NCBI RefSeq assembly: GCF_038002605.1
Contig: NZ_JBBOCT010000001.1
Location: 62,001-126,000, forward strand
From: Bacillus sp. FSL K6-3431
GTDB lineage: Bacteria > Bacillota > Bacilli > Bacillales > Bacillaceae_C
Direction: 5' to 3'
Length of the DNA stretch: 64,000 nt
Under the pieces are notes generated by a model, which had not been told where the DNA came from, made no database searches, and saw only the letters and a list, made by a program, of their open reading frames with translations. The translations under genes and the position numbers were made by a program. This document shows positions 8,631 through 18,288 of this stretch, one piece after another. Within the stretch, counting starts at the first letter, position 1. Every line of letters begins with the position of its first letter.

Positions 8631-9173
8631 TTATGAGATCATCATAAGTTGTTTACGACTAGCGTTCTTAATAGCAAGTGCTTGTTTTCGTTCTTCCTCT
8701 ACTTGCGAGCGATTACGGGTTATATGTTTATTGATGATCGTATTTGGAATGTATTTAGGGGTCTTTCCCCACAAGTATCCTTCTTCCATACAACGAGTTT
8801 TACATAAATTTAAAAGCGCAGGATTGAAAATTGGCAAATCATAAGATTTATATGGTAAACCAGCTTTCATTCTAGAACGAATAACGGTTAGATCATCTAT
8901 TAGTACAGAAGATTGTATTCCGAGTGAATACGTTTCTTCCTGTTTATTTATTAAATGGCGTAGCGCTTTATCCACCATTTTTACTGCCCCTTTTAAATTG
9001 CCACGACGGTAGTGATAAAAGGTTACAGCTACTTGGATAAGACCGACCCATATTGAATCGCGCTCCATTCCATTATCTTTCCAATGCTCTTCAAGTACTT
9101 CATGACATTCGAAATAATCCCTATCGCCATGAAAGTGAAACAAGAAATCTATATAACGTACAGGAAATTGCAA
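8631..9173 (-). CDS. ypuF: DUF309 family protein (YpuF-like)
   Basis: Small helical protein of the DUF309 family; no biochemical role is established. The DUF309 signature HGDRDYFECHEVLEEHWK is followed by GLIQVAVTFYHYRRGN. The frame is open to 9278, but TTG at 9173 is chosen because ggag lies 8 bases upstream and the product (MQFPVRYIDFLFHFHGDRD…, 180 residues) then has the family length (YpuF is 174). It is convergent with ribT and divergent from scpA, as in the ypuF-ypuG(scpA) region of B. subtilis. Confidence 0.82.
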   Translation of the reverse strand: MQFPVRYIDFLFHFHGDRDYFECHEVLEEHWKDNGMERDSIWVGLIQVAVTFYHYRRGNLKGAVKMVDKALRHLINKQEETYSLGIQSSVLIDDLTVIRSRMKAGLPYKSYDLPIFNPALLNLCKTRCMEEGYLWGKTPKYIPNTIINKHITRNRSQVEEERKQALAIKNASRKQLMMIS

Positions 9174-9335
9174 ATAAACTACTCCTTTCTTTCTAAATAT
9201 TATCTTCTGTAAGTATATCATAAAATGACTATTTAATTCAGACTTCATATGATATGAATGATTTTTCTTCAAATTCAAGCTCGGCTGTAATATGATAGAT
9301 GATGGAATATATATTTAGTTAGAATTGGTGATGAG

Positions 9336-10082
9336 ATGGAATACAAAGTGAAAATTGAGGCTTTCGAAGGCCCACTCGATTTATTGCTTCACTTAATAAA
9401 TCGATTAGAGATTGATATTTATGATATACCTATGGCGGAAATAACGGATCAATATTTACTCTATATTCATGCCATGTCAGAGTTGAAATTAGATGATGCT
9501 AGTGAATACTTAGTGATGGCAGCTACGTTATTAGCAATAAAAAGCAAAATGCTTTTACCGAAGCATGAAGAAGAAGTGCATGATGAAATAATGTTTGAAG
9601 AAGATGACCCACGTGATGAACTTGTGGAGCGCTTAATTGAATATAAAAGATATAAAGAAGCAGCGTTGAATTTAAAGGAAAAGGAAAGAGAAAGAGGCGA
9701 AATTTTTATGAAACCGCCCAGCGACCTTTCATCATATGCCGAACACGCCAATCAAGAATATACTGATCATGGAGTAACTATTTTCGATTTGCTAGGTGCA
9801 TATCATAAATTAATGAGAAGAAAAAAACTAAAGAAACCGTTAGCGACAAAAATTACTCATAAGGAAATATCTATAGAGGATAGAATGGCTGAGGTCCTGA
9901 GCGAGTTAACAAAGAGTTATAAAAGAAAACCCTTTTTCTCGTTTTTTCCCTCTGCTGATAAACAATATATTGTAGTAACTTTTTTAGCAATGTTAGAATT
10001 GATGAAGCGCAAAGAAATTACTGTTGATCAAGAAGGCAATTTTGGAGATATTTTTTTAGCAGCTAGAAAGGAGGCTTCTTAG
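9336..10082 (+). CDS. scpA: Segregation and condensation protein A
   Basis: Kleisin subunit of the SMC-ScpAB condensin, acting on the nucleoid. The N-terminal kleisin motif YKVKIEAFEGPLDLLLHLI and the winged-helix C-terminus (TFLAMLELMKRKEITVDQE) are both present; 248 residues is standard. It overlaps no neighbour but is followed one base later by scpB. Start ATG with ggtgatgag upstream. Confidence 0.95.
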   Translation: MEYKVKIEAFEGPLDLLLHLINRLEIDIYDIPMAEITDQYLLYIHAMSELKLDDASEYLVMAATLLAIKSKMLLPKHEEEVHDEIMFEEDDPRDELVERLIEYKRYKEAALNLKEKERERGEIFMKPPSDLSSYAEHANQEYTDHGVTIFDLLGAYHKLMRRKKLKKPLATKITHKEISIEDRMAEVLSELTKSYKRKPFFSFFPSADKQYIVVTFLAMLELMKRKEITVDQEGNFGDIFLAARKEAS

Positions 10083-10083
10083 A

Positions 10084-10659
10084 ATGGAAGAATCCGTACT
10101 TAAAGGAATAATAGAAAGTTTATTGTTTGCAGCAGGTGATGCAGGTTTATCACTTACACAAATCTGTGAAACGATGGAGATTACAGAAGAGGATGCACAG
10201 CGGTTAATTGAGAGCCTTCAAACGGAATATAAAGATAATCATGATAGAGGGATTACCCTCATATACATTGCTAAAACATACCAGCTAACAACAAAACGGG
10301 AGCATGCAAAGTATTTACGTAAATTAGCTGAGACTCCTGTCAACACATCTATATCACAGGCTGGCTTAGAAACCCTCGCTATTATTGCTTATAAACAGCC
10401 TATAACGAGGATGGAGATTGAAGAGATTAGGGGAGTTAAAACAGAACGACCTCTACACACGTTAATGTCTAGGGGACTAATTAATGAAGCTGGGCGCATG
10501 GAAGGAACGGGAAGAGCTATTCTTTATACTACAACAAAAGAATTTCTCGATTATTTTGGACTGGAAGATCTTAAAGGACTTCCGGTACTCGGTGACCATA
10601 CAGACGAAGACGGTATACAAGAAGAAACAGACCTTTTTTTCTCCAACTTTAATGAATGA
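10084..10659 (+). CDS. scpB: Segregation and condensation protein B
   Basis: Winged-helix dimer that binds ScpA in the condensin complex. Seen: two wHTH domains, with the conserved second-domain start LSQAGLETLAIIAYKQPITR-type segment (AGLETLAIIAYKQPITRME) and EEIRGV. 191 residues. Ribosome site aggagg lies in the scpA 3' end, so translation is coupled. Confidence 0.95.
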   Translation: MEESVLKGIIESLLFAAGDAGLSLTQICETMEITEEDAQRLIESLQTEYKDNHDRGITLIYIAKTYQLTTKREHAKYLRKLAETPVNTSISQAGLETLAIIAYKQPITRMEIEEIRGVKTERPLHTLMSRGLINEAGRMEGTGRAILYTTTKEFLDYFGLEDLKGLPVLGDHTDEDGIQEETDLFFSNFNE

Positions 10660-10666
10660 AATAAGA

Positions 10667-10697
10667 AAGCTGTCCTGGATAATGGGCAGCTTTTTTA
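10667..10697 (+). terminator. Intrinsic terminator after scpB
   Basis: AAGCTGTCC pairs with GGGCAGCTT (one wobble/mismatch) and is followed by six T. Confidence 0.8.
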
Positions 10698-10733
10698 TGT
10701 TTAAAATTAAATGTCGTTCTTAATTTTAAACAT
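10697..10733 (+). repeat. Perfect 14-base inverted repeat upstream of dacB
   Basis: ATGTTTAAAATTAA, 9-base centre, TTAATTTTAAACAT. Too A/T-rich and without a following T run to be a normal terminator; it abuts the candidate sigma-E promoter of dacB, so an operator is conceivable. Confidence 0.7.
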
Positions 10734-10757
10734 ATCATTGATAAAATCGCATAGACT
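10730..10757 (+). promoter_or_regulatory. Candidate sigma-E promoter of dacB-spmA-spmB
   Basis: ACATATC at 10730-10736 and CATAGACT at 10750-10757 resemble the mother-cell sigma-E elements KMATATT and CATACAMT (7 of 8 in the -10). The dacB-spmAB operon is sigma-E controlled in B. subtilis; the spacer here (13) is at the short end. Confidence 0.45.
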
Positions 10758-10871
10758 TGTACAAACGTGGATAGAGGGTGCTGGGATAAGAAGGACGAGG
10801 TTCCGCCAAATTACTCTTGCCTCAAGCATATAAAACTTAGAGCTAAAAACAAAAAAATGAGGGGCGAAACA

Positions 10872-12002
10872 ATGAAAGCAATGAATAAGCTGGCAATTCT
10901 TAATTTTATTGCTGTTCTCTTACTAACATTATCGATGCCAACAAAAGCAGTAGCCTTTTCTGTAGGCTCCTCAGGCGCGGTGTTAATGGAGCAAAAGACT
11001 GGAAGAGTGTTATATGAACAAAATCCTCATGAAATTAGAAGAATTGCTTCTATTACCAAAATAATGACAGCCATTATCGCTATCGAATCGGGAAAAATGA
11101 ATGAAAAGGTAAAGGTGAGTAAAAATGCCGTATATACGGAGGGATCATCAGTCTACTTAACACCGGGCGAATCGATTAAATTAGAGGACCTGGTTTATGG
11201 ATTAATGCTTCGTTCAGGTAATGATGCGGCAAGTGCGATAGCTGAGCATGTAGGGGGCAGTCTAGAGGGCTTTGTTTTTCTTATGAATCAAAAAGCAGAA
11301 GAATTAGGTATGAAAAATACTGTATTTGCCAATCCACATGGATTAGATGATCATGAAAAACATTATTCTACACCATACGATATGGCGATATTAACGAGAT
11401 ATGCAATGGAAAACGAAATATATCAAACTATATCTGGTACAAAAGTCTATAAATTTACGAGAGAATCAGGTCCGCAGCAATGGAAGAACAAAAATAGATT
11501 ATTAACGGAAAAATATTCGTATTGTACAGGCGGTAAGACTGGTTTTACAAAAAGAGCTGGTAGAACACTTGTAACAACAGCGGCAAAAGATGGCATAGAT
11601 TTGATTGCGGTAACATTGGATGGACCCGATGATTGGGATGACCATATATCCATGTATGAGTATGGATTTAGGAATTTTGAATTAAAAGAAGTTTTAGAAG
11701 AAGGTCCATTGACAATTAAAGTGAAAGAGATGAAAAATAAAGAGTTGTTTTTAAAGGATAGTGTTTATTTCCCTTTAGCCGAAAAAGAAGAACTGGAAGT
11801 TAAAATTGAATATAAATTATTACATCATAAAGATTTAAAGAAAAAAACAAGTGGAGACGTTGGAATAGCAATTATTTACTTTAAAAATGATGTAGTTAGA
11901 AAGATCCCGATTTATGTTAAACAAACAGAAATACAAGAAAAGAGTTGGTGGGAAAAAATGAAATCTGTCTTTACACAAAGAAGTTTGATGCCAGATGATT
12001 AA
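10872..12002 (+). CDS. dacB: D-alanyl-D-alanine carboxypeptidase DacB (PBP5*)
   Basis: Mother-cell DD-carboxypeptidase that limits cross-linking of spore cortex peptidoglycan. ATG 10872 is chosen (gagggg 8 bases upstream); the open frame extends 35 codons further without a ribosome site. Seen: signal peptide ending near KAVAFS, SITK (SxxK), SGN, KTG in GGKTGFTKRAGRT, C-terminal beta domain and an end (KSWWEKMKSVF) suited to membrane anchoring. 376 residues versus 382 in B. subtilis. Its last codons overlap spmA by 8 bases. Confidence 0.93.
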   Translation: MKAMNKLAILNFIAVLLLTLSMPTKAVAFSVGSSGAVLMEQKTGRVLYEQNPHEIRRIASITKIMTAIIAIESGKMNEKVKVSKNAVYTEGSSVYLTPGESIKLEDLVYGLMLRSGNDAASAIAEHVGGSLEGFVFLMNQKAEELGMKNTVFANPHGLDDHEKHYSTPYDMAILTRYAMENEIYQTISGTKVYKFTRESGPQQWKNKNRLLTEKYSYCTGGKTGFTKRAGRTLVTTAAKDGIDLIAVTLDGPDDWDDHISMYEYGFRNFELKEVLEEGPLTIKVKEMKNKELFLKDSVYFPLAEKEELEVKIEYKLLHHKDLKKKTSGDVGIAIIYFKNDVVRKIPIYVKQTEIQEKSWWEKMKSVFTQRSLMPDD

Positions 12003-12588
12003 TTATATATGGGTAGGCATGACCATCATTGGATTAGTGTTTGCAACGATCAATGGAAAAATGAAGGATGTAAATGAAGCGATTTTTTCTTCAGCAAATG
12101 AAGCTGTCACTTTATGTATCGGACTGATAAGTATTCTTGTATTTTGGCTTGGAATGATGAGAATTGCCCAAGAATCTGGCCTTTTAAATAAGCTTTCAGA
12201 CTTTTTTAAACCACTTATCTTAAAGTTATTTCCCGATGTACCGAGTGATCATCCAGCAGTAGGTTATATACTATCAAATATGATTGCTAATATGCTCGGA
12301 TTAGGTAATGCTGCAACACCATTAGGAATAAAAGCGATGGAACAATTAAAGGATTTAAATGGTGGGAAATCATCGGCAAGTAGATCGATGGTTACCTTTC
12401 TTGCCTTGAATACATCAGGTTTGACTTTAATACCGACAACAGTGATTGCAATTAGAATGAGTTATAATTCCGCTTCTCCGACTGAAATCGTTGCTCCAAC
12501 ACTTTTGGCGACGGTTATAGCAACGATCGCTGCTATATTATTAGATAGATATTTTTATCATCGGAGATGGAGAAAGGATCTGAAATAA
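11995..12588 (+). CDS. spmA: Spore maturation protein A
   Basis: Integral membrane protein needed, with SpmB, for spore core dehydration. Nucleoside-recognition (Gate) domain; typical N-terminus MINYIWVGMTIIGLVFATING and LGLGNAATPLGIKAMEQL in the middle. About 5 membrane segments, 197 residues. Start ATG overlaps the dacB stop, indicating translational coupling. Confidence 0.94.
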   Translation: MINYIWVGMTIIGLVFATINGKMKDVNEAIFSSANEAVTLCIGLISILVFWLGMMRIAQESGLLNKLSDFFKPLILKLFPDVPSDHPAVGYILSNMIANMLGLGNAATPLGIKAMEQLKDLNGGKSSASRSMVTFLALNTSGLTLIPTTVIAIRMSYNSASPTEIVAPTLLATVIATIAAILLDRYFYHRRWRKDLK

Positions 12589-12590
12589 CA

Positions 12591-13124
12591 ATGCAATTAA
12601 TCTCTGTTATTTCACTATGGATTGTCCCTATCATCATCGGTTTTATATTAATTTATGGTACGATGAAAAAGGTCCCTACATACGAACATTTCGTTGAAGG
12701 GGGAAAGGAAGGAATAAAGATTGCTGTGTCTATTATTCCTTTTCTAGTTGGCATGTTAGTAGCAATTGCTGTTTTTAGAGCTTCGGGTGCTTTGGACTTT
12801 TTTATTAATTTGATCCAGCCGTTACTTAATATTTTTGGTATCCCTGGGGAGATTGTCCCTTTGGCGCTTATTAGACCGATATCAGGAACAGCAGCATTAG
12901 GGTTAATGAGCGATATCCTCTCCGTTCATGGACCGGATTCATTTATAGGGAGATTAGCTTCGACGATTCAAGGGAGTACAGATACGACGTTTTATGTATT
13001 AACTGTATACTTTGGTGCTGTGGGAATTAAAAAGATGGGTGATGCTTTGAAAGTAGGGCTACTAGCTGATCTTGTTGGAATTTCAGCCGCGATCATTATT
13101 ATATCTTTGATGTTCAGTTCTTAA
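12591..13124 (+). CDS. spmB: Spore maturation protein B
   Basis: Partner of SpmA, also a Gate-domain membrane protein; 177 residues with start MQLISVISLWIVPIIIG. The conserved core LIRPISGTAALGLMSDIL and STDTTFYVLTVYFGAVGI are present. ATG 12591 is preferred over an in-frame ATG 8 codons upstream inside spmA, because aaaggat lies before it and the product then matches B. subtilis SpmB (178). Confidence 0.94.
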   Translation: MQLISVISLWIVPIIIGFILIYGTMKKVPTYEHFVEGGKEGIKIAVSIIPFLVGMLVAIAVFRASGALDFFINLIQPLLNIFGIPGEIVPLALIRPISGTAALGLMSDILSVHGPDSFIGRLASTIQGSTDTTFYVLTVYFGAVGIKKMGDALKVGLLADLVGISAAIIIISLMFSS

Positions 13125-13240
13125 TCTGGACATCTTTTTGTTGTTTTATGGATAATGAAAGTGATCTTTCTTTGAATTTTGGTTTACATATGTAATAATT
13201 CATACAGTAAAAGCCTGTTAAATATGAAGAGGTGAAAGTT

Positions 13241-13975
13241 ATGGAACGCTTACAAAAAGTAATCGCGCATGCTGGAGTTGCATCGCGAAGAAATGCTGAA
13301 GAATTGATTAAACAAGGTCGGGTATCTGTAAACGGAAAAGTGGTTAAGGAATTAGGAACTAAAGTATCTAATTCGGATAGAATTGAAGTGAACGGAATCC
13401 AGCTAGAACAGGAAGGTAAGAGATATTTTTTATTGTATAAGCCAAGAGGAGTTATTTCCGCTGTAAAAGATGATAAGGACAGAAAGGTAGTAACTGATTT
13501 CTTTCCGCATGTAAAAGAAAGAATTTATCCTATTGGAAGACTTGATTATGATACATCTGGCCTATTGCTACTTTCTAATGATGGGGAATTTACTAATTTA
13601 CTTGCCCACCCCAGATATGAAGTCCAAAAGACATATATCGCGAAAGTGGAAGGTATTCCGTCCAGAGAAGCATTAAAGAAGTTAGAGCATGGGGTTAAAC
13701 TTGATGATGGTAAAACTGCTCCAGCTAAAGTAAAGCTTAAATCATTAGATAAACGAAAAGGAAATTCAATTGTAGAAATTATGATCCATGAAGGGCGCAA
13801 TCGCCAAGTACGTCGGATGATGGAAGCGATAGGTCATCCAGTTATAAAATTGAAGCGAGAACAATATGGTACGCTTAATTTATACGGCCTAAATTCTGGA
13901 GATAGTAGAGAGTTAACACCCCATGAGGTAAAACAGCTTCGGACACTAGCAGAAACAGGTAAGAGCTTAAGATAA
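13241..13975 (+). CDS. rluB: 23S rRNA pseudouridine synthase RluB
   Basis: Makes pseudouridine at 23S rRNA position 2605 (E. coli numbering). N-terminal S4 RNA-binding domain (LQKVIAHAGVASRRNAEELI, residues 3-60), catalytic Asp in GRLDYDTSGLLLLSND, and HEGRNRQVRRMMEAIGHPV. 244 residues. ATG 13241 is chosen since aaagaggtg sits 7 bases upstream; an in-frame GTG at 13232 is part of that ribosome site. Same location between spmB and resA as in B. subtilis (ypuL). Confidence 0.94.
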   Translation: MERLQKVIAHAGVASRRNAEELIKQGRVSVNGKVVKELGTKVSNSDRIEVNGIQLEQEGKRYFLLYKPRGVISAVKDDKDRKVVTDFFPHVKERIYPIGRLDYDTSGLLLLSNDGEFTNLLAHPRYEVQKTYIAKVEGIPSREALKKLEHGVKLDDGKTAPAKVKLKSLDKRKGNSIVEIMIHEGRNRQVRRMMEAIGHPVIKLKREQYGTLNLYGLNSGDSRELTPHEVKQLRTLAETGKSLR

Positions 13976-14086
13976 CGAAAATCTTTCACATAACCTTCAA
14001 AATCCATCTGCTCTGTTTCAATTAATGAAAGGTATAATTAAAACTGGGAAGTGGTCGAGTATTAGCAAGGAGGTAATAAATCAAAA

Positions 14087-14626
14087 ATGGTAGAAAAGAA
14101 AAAGCGGCGTTTATATATTAGGACAATTATTTTGGCTATCATGGTGGCAGCAGTTGTATACACGCTCTATGCAAACTTTACAAAAGACAAGCATGAGGAA
14201 TTAGTTATTGGTGATGAAGCACCCGATTTTGTCCTTACGGATATGGATGGAAATAAACATCAATTATCTGATTACAAAGGTCAAGGTGTCTTTTTGAACT
14301 TTTGGGGAACTTGGTGTCCGCCATGTAAAAAAGAAATGCCTGATATGGAAAGTCAGTATCAAGTATTTAAAGACCAGGGAGTGGAAATTCTGGCCGTGAA
14401 TATCGGAGATACAGAGTTCCAAATAAATAAATTTGCTAAGCAACATGATTTAACATTTCCAATATTGAAAGACAAAACCAAAGATGTGAAAGATCTGTAT
14501 CGAATTGATAAAATGCCTACTACACTTTTAATTGACCCAGACGGGAAAATAACACTAATTGAAATAGGCGAATTGACTGAAGCTAAAATTAAGGGAATGA
14601 TGGAAGGTATTAAACCTAATAGTTAA
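14087..14626 (+). CDS. resA: Thiol-disulfide oxidoreductase ResA
   Basis: Membrane-anchored, outward-facing thioredoxin-like protein that reduces the CXXCH cysteines of apocytochrome c. Residues 1-30 form a KKKRR-led membrane anchor; the active site is Cys77-Pro-Pro-Cys80 in WGTWCPPCKKEMP, with the cis-Pro loop at KMPTTLLID. 179 residues, as in B. subtilis. Ribosome site aaggaggt. First gene of resABC. Confidence 0.95.
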   Translation: MVEKKKRRLYIRTIILAIMVAAVVYTLYANFTKDKHEELVIGDEAPDFVLTDMDGNKHQLSDYKGQGVFLNFWGTWCPPCKKEMPDMESQYQVFKDQGVEILAVNIGDTEFQINKFAKQHDLTFPILKDKTKDVKDLYRIDKMPTTLLIDPDGKITLIEIGELTEAKIKGMMEGIKPNS

Positions 14627-14641
14627 TAGGGGAGTATCGTT

Positions 14642-16318
14642 ATGGAAGAAGTAAAATGTGTCTGTGGGCATGTAAATCCGATAGGCACGATATTATGTGA
14701 ATCTTGTGGTCGTGCATTAACGGAAGGTGCAAAAAATGAAAAACTTCATGATATGCGCTATGAAGGAAGTGCACGAAGGTCTCAAACATACAATCGAACA
14801 TTTATTGATAAAGTATGGAACTTCTTTTCGTCTGTCAAAGTTGGTATATGGCTGATCGTTATTACATTAATTGCATCATCACTTGGCACGTTTTTGCCTC
14901 AAGTGATGTATATTCCAGGTAATGCGGATCCGTCCGTTTATTATAGTGAAAAGTTCGGCATCGGTGGTACGATCTATTATATTTTGAGGCTACATGATAT
15001 GTACAGCTCTTGGTGGTACTTATTACTTATTGCATCTATCGGCGTATCGCTAGTTATTTGTAGCATTGACAGGGTGTTTCCTTTGTATCGAGCTTTGAAG
15101 AATCAAAAAGTGAGTAGACATGAGGGCTTTTTAAAAAGGCAAAGGCTATTTACCCGAGTTGAATCAGATAGTCAAACTGACGCAGATTTTGAACAAGTAA
15201 AAGCTAATTTAGAAAAAAAGCGATATAAAGTACGTGAGGAAAATGGAAATATCTTAGCAGAAAAAGGTCGGTTTTCCCGTTGGGGTCCATATGTAAATCA
15301 TATTGGTCTTATTATATTTTTAATTGGTGGAATGCTGAGATTTGTACCTGGGATGTATGTGGATGAAACATTGTGGCTTCGTGAAGGAGAAACAAAAACA
15401 ATACCTGGGACACATAAAGAGTATGTGCTTGAAAATAAAAAGTTTACGATGGAGCTTTATGATAAAGAAGAGGACAAGGAAGTATATGGGGCAACACTCG
15501 ATCGAGTAGGTTCAGTTGTAAAAAACTTTCAGTCAGATGTCGTACTTTATAAACGTGATCTTGAAAAGACATTAGGTGATGATAACGACTTAACGGAGCA
15601 AACAGAAGCAGAGATACGTGTTAATGAACCGTTAAAATTTGATCAATTTGCCTTGTATCAAACGGATTATAAATTGGATGAACTAAATACGATGACATTT
15701 AATTTAATGAATAAATCGAATGAAAAAGTAATTGCAGATTTAACGATAGATTTATTTGATCCGCAAGATGTATATGATCTCGGTAACGGGTATAAAGTGG
15801 AGTTAATTGGTTATTATCCAGACTTTTCTGGTTTTGCAGAAACTGGGGAACCAATTTCAGATTCACCAACACCCAATAACCCAGCATTTTTATTCAATAT
15901 GGTTTCTCCCGAGCATCCAGAAGGAGAGAAAAGTTTAACTGCTATTAGACAAACAGTTGAACCGCTAGGTGAAACGGATTATAAAATGATCTTTAAAGAG
16001 GTTTCAACACGTAATATGACGATACTTACTGTTAGAAAAGATTTAACACTTTGGGTTCTAATCCTAGGTGGTTCAATATTTATGATTGGTGTTATTCAAG
16101 GAGCATATTGGAACCACCGCCGAGTGTGGTTGCAAAAAGACAAAGGCGATATTTTAATTGCCGGACATACGAATAAAAACTGGCATAGCTTAAGAAATGA
16201 AATTGCTCATATCGTTAAAGGTACCTCCATCCCTGAACCGATTGATCAGCAAGATGAGAAAAAAAATGAGAAAGAAAGTGGGGATACAGATGCCGGGTTT
16301 GATAGAGACAAGCAGTAA
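14642..16318 (+). CDS. resB: Cytochrome c biogenesis protein ResB
   Basis: System II cytochrome c synthase subunit (Ccs1 family) in the cytoplasmic membrane, working with ResC in haem delivery. Four membrane segments (about 65-85, 120-140, 210-230, 470-490) flank a large external domain. The N-terminus carries a short zinc-ribbon-like four-cysteine segment (CVCGHVNP…CESCGR). 558 residues. It overlaps resC by 29 bases. Confidence 0.94.
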   Translation: MEEVKCVCGHVNPIGTILCESCGRALTEGAKNEKLHDMRYEGSARRSQTYNRTFIDKVWNFFSSVKVGIWLIVITLIASSLGTFLPQVMYIPGNADPSVYYSEKFGIGGTIYYILRLHDMYSSWWYLLLIASIGVSLVICSIDRVFPLYRALKNQKVSRHEGFLKRQRLFTRVESDSQTDADFEQVKANLEKKRYKVREENGNILAEKGRFSRWGPYVNHIGLIIFLIGGMLRFVPGMYVDETLWLREGETKTIPGTHKEYVLENKKFTMELYDKEEDKEVYGATLDRVGSVVKNFQSDVVLYKRDLEKTLGDDNDLTEQTEAEIRVNEPLKFDQFALYQTDYKLDELNTMTFNLMNKSNEKVIADLTIDLFDPQDVYDLGNGYKVELIGYYPDFSGFAETGEPISDSPTPNNPAFLFNMVSPEHPEGEKSLTAIRQTVEPLGETDYKMIFKEVSTRNMTILTVRKDLTLWVLILGGSIFMIGVIQGAYWNHRRVWLQKDKGDILIAGHTNKNWHSLRNEIAHIVKGTSIPEPIDQQDEKKNEKESGDTDAGFDRDKQ

Positions 16319-17486
16319 TTTATTAGAAGCATCATTTATCTTATATTTAATTGCGACCCTGTTTTTTGGAGGCGGAATTCGCGAAAAAAGAGGTCGGGAT
16401 AAACATGCAGGTCCTAATAAATGGTCGAAAATTGCTATTAGTCTAACGCTTATTGGCTTTGCATCCCAGCTTGGGTATTTTATTACCCGCTGGATTGCAG
16501 GAGGGCATGCACCAGTTAGCAATATGTTTGAATTTACAACGTTTTTTGGAATGATGGTCGTTGCTGCTTTTATTATTTTATATTTCATTTATAAATTAAA
16601 TGCATTAGGATTATTTGCACTAACCCTTGCCATGTTGATGATTGCATTTGCGAGTATGTTCCCAAGCAATGTCAGTCCACTTATTCCTTCGCTACAAAGT
16701 CATTGGCTTTATATTCATGTAACTACGGTAGCAATAGGACAGGCGATCCTTATCATCAGCTTTGTTGCTGGGATAATGTACTTACTTAAAGCAGTAGATA
16801 CAAAAGCGAAGGATAAACGAGCATTTTGGTTAGAAGCGATCATGTACACGATAGTCATTACTATTGGCTTTATTATTATCTCTGTAGCCTTTTCATTTGT
16901 GGACTATAAAGCAGATATTAGTTGGATCGATAAAGAAGGAAAAGAAAAAGTTGCAACATATCAACTACCAGCACTTGTTGGGCCACATGATGGCGAACTA
17001 GTAACCAAAGATAGAATGCAGCCATTTCTAAGTATGCCTGCTATAATTGATGCACAAAAGATGAATACAATGATTTGGAGTCTTTTCATTGGTAGTGTGC
17101 TATACGCACTCATTAGACTGATTTTCAGAAACCGGATTACTACTCTATTACAACCTCTCGTCAAAAAAGTGAATCTTGATTTAGTTGATGAGATTGGCTA
17201 TCGTTCTGTATTAATCGGTTTTCCAGTCTATGCTTTAGGTGGGCTTATTTTTGCGATGATATGGGCTCAGATTGCTTGGACGCGTTTTTGGGGCTGGGAT
17301 CCGAAAGAAGTCTGGGCGCTTATTACATTCCTATTTTATGCTGCATTCCTCCACTTAAGACTATCAAAAGGATGGCATGGGGAAAAATCAGCATGGCTTG
17401 CCGTCGTAGGTTTTATTATTATTATGTTTAACCTTGTGGCAGTAAACCTGATCCTTTTCGGTCTGCATTCCTACGCGGCAAATTGA
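16290..17486 (+). CDS. resC: Cytochrome c biogenesis protein ResC
   Basis: Haem-handling partner of ResB (CcsA family) in system II cytochrome c maturation. Eight or so membrane helices and the tryptophan-rich WWD motif in [13 protein letters not shown], with conserved His residues before and after. ATG 16290 (product [13 protein letters not shown]…, 398 residues) lies in the resB end with gtggg upstream; a longer frame opens at 16197 but would encode a basic N-terminus unlike the family. Confidence 0.93.
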   Translation: MPGLIETSSNLLEASFILYLIATLFFGGGIREKRGRDKHAGPNKWSKIAISLTLIGFASQLGYFITRWIAGGHAPVSNMFEFTTFFGMMVVAAFIILYFIYKLNALGLFALTLAMLMIAFASMFPSNVSPLIPSLQSHWLYIHVTTVAIGQAILIISFVAGIMYLLKAVDTKAKDKRAFWLEAIMYTIVITIGFIIISVAFSFVDYKADISWIDKEGKEKVATYQLPALVGPHDGELVTKDRMQPFLSMPAIIDAQKMNTMIWSLFIGSVLYALIRLIFRNRITTLLQPLVKKVNLDLVDEIGYRSVLIGFPVYALGGLIFAMIWAQIAWTRFWGWDPKEVWALITFLFYAAFLHLRLSKGWHGEKSAWLAVVGFIIIMFNLVAVNLILFGLHSYAAN

Positions 17487-17500
17487 TCAAAACGGATATT

Positions 17501-17531
17501 AAGCCCTCACTCTTTAGGTGCGGGGCTTTTT
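17501..17531 (+). terminator. Intrinsic terminator between resC and resD
   Basis: AAGCCC (17501-17506) pairs with GGGCTT (17523-17528), extended by CAC/GTG inside, then T run. It is probably partial, since resDE in B. subtilis has its own weak promoter as well as read-through from resA. Confidence 0.75.
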
Positions 17532-17571
17532 CCTATACAATATAAGTAATAAGTTATGAGGGGGTTTACCA

Positions 17572-18288
17572 ATGGAACCAGAATTGAAAATTTTAGTGGT
17601 AGATGATGAGGACCGTATTCGTAGATTGTTAAAAATGTATTTAGAAAGAGAAAATTATGTCATAGATGAAGCTGCAGATGGAGAGGAAGCACTAGAGCTA
17701 GCTTTAAAAAATGACTACAGCTGTATCCTGCTGGATTTAATGATGCCTGGTAAGGATGGTATTGAAGTGTGTAAAGAACTTCGTGAAGAAAAAACCACTC
17801 CAGTTATTATGCTTACGGCAAAAGGGGAAGAAACAAATAGAGTACAAGGCTTTGAAGTTGGGACAGATGATTATATCGTTAAACCATTTAGCCCTAGAGA
17901 AGTAGTGTTGCGAGTAAAGGCCTTATTAAGAAGAACGATGCAAACAAATTATATGCAAGCAGGTGCTACAGCGAGGGATATTATTGTTTTCCCGCATCTC
18001 TCAATTGACCATGACGCACATAGAGTTACAGCTGATGGGAAAGAGGTCAACTTAACACCTAAGGAATATGAACTACTCCATTTCCTCGCCAAATCACCCG
18101 ATAAAGTATTTGATAGAGAGCATCTTTTGAAAGAGGTTTGGCAATATGAGTTTTTCGGCGATCTAAGAACAGTTGATACTCATGTGAAAAGACTTCGGGA
18201 AAAATTAAATCGGGTTTCGGACAAAGCGGCTGGGATGATTGTGACAGTTTGGGGAGTCGGTTATAAATTTGAGGCAGGACATGAATGA
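17572..18288 (+). CDS. resD: Response regulator ResD
   Basis: OmpR/PhoB-type regulator that activates aerobic and anaerobic respiration genes on oxygen or nitric oxide signals. Receiver domain 1-125 with acidic pair DDED (11-14), phosphorylated Asp55 in LLDLMMPG, Thr in MLTAKGE, Lys in IVKPFSPRE. C-terminal winged helix from about 140 (LTPKEYELLHFLAK, VDTHVKRLREKL, GYKFE). 238 residues. Its stop overlaps the resE start (ATGA). Confidence 0.95.
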   Translation: MEPELKILVVDDEDRIRRLLKMYLERENYVIDEAADGEEALELALKNDYSCILLDLMMPGKDGIEVCKELREEKTTPVIMLTAKGEETNRVQGFEVGTDDYIVKPFSPREVVLRVKALLRRTMQTNYMQAGATARDIIVFPHLSIDHDAHRVTADGKEVNLTPKEYELLHFLAKSPDKVFDREHLLKEVWQYEFFGDLRTVDTHVKRLREKLNRVSDKAAGMIVTVWGVGYKFEAGHE

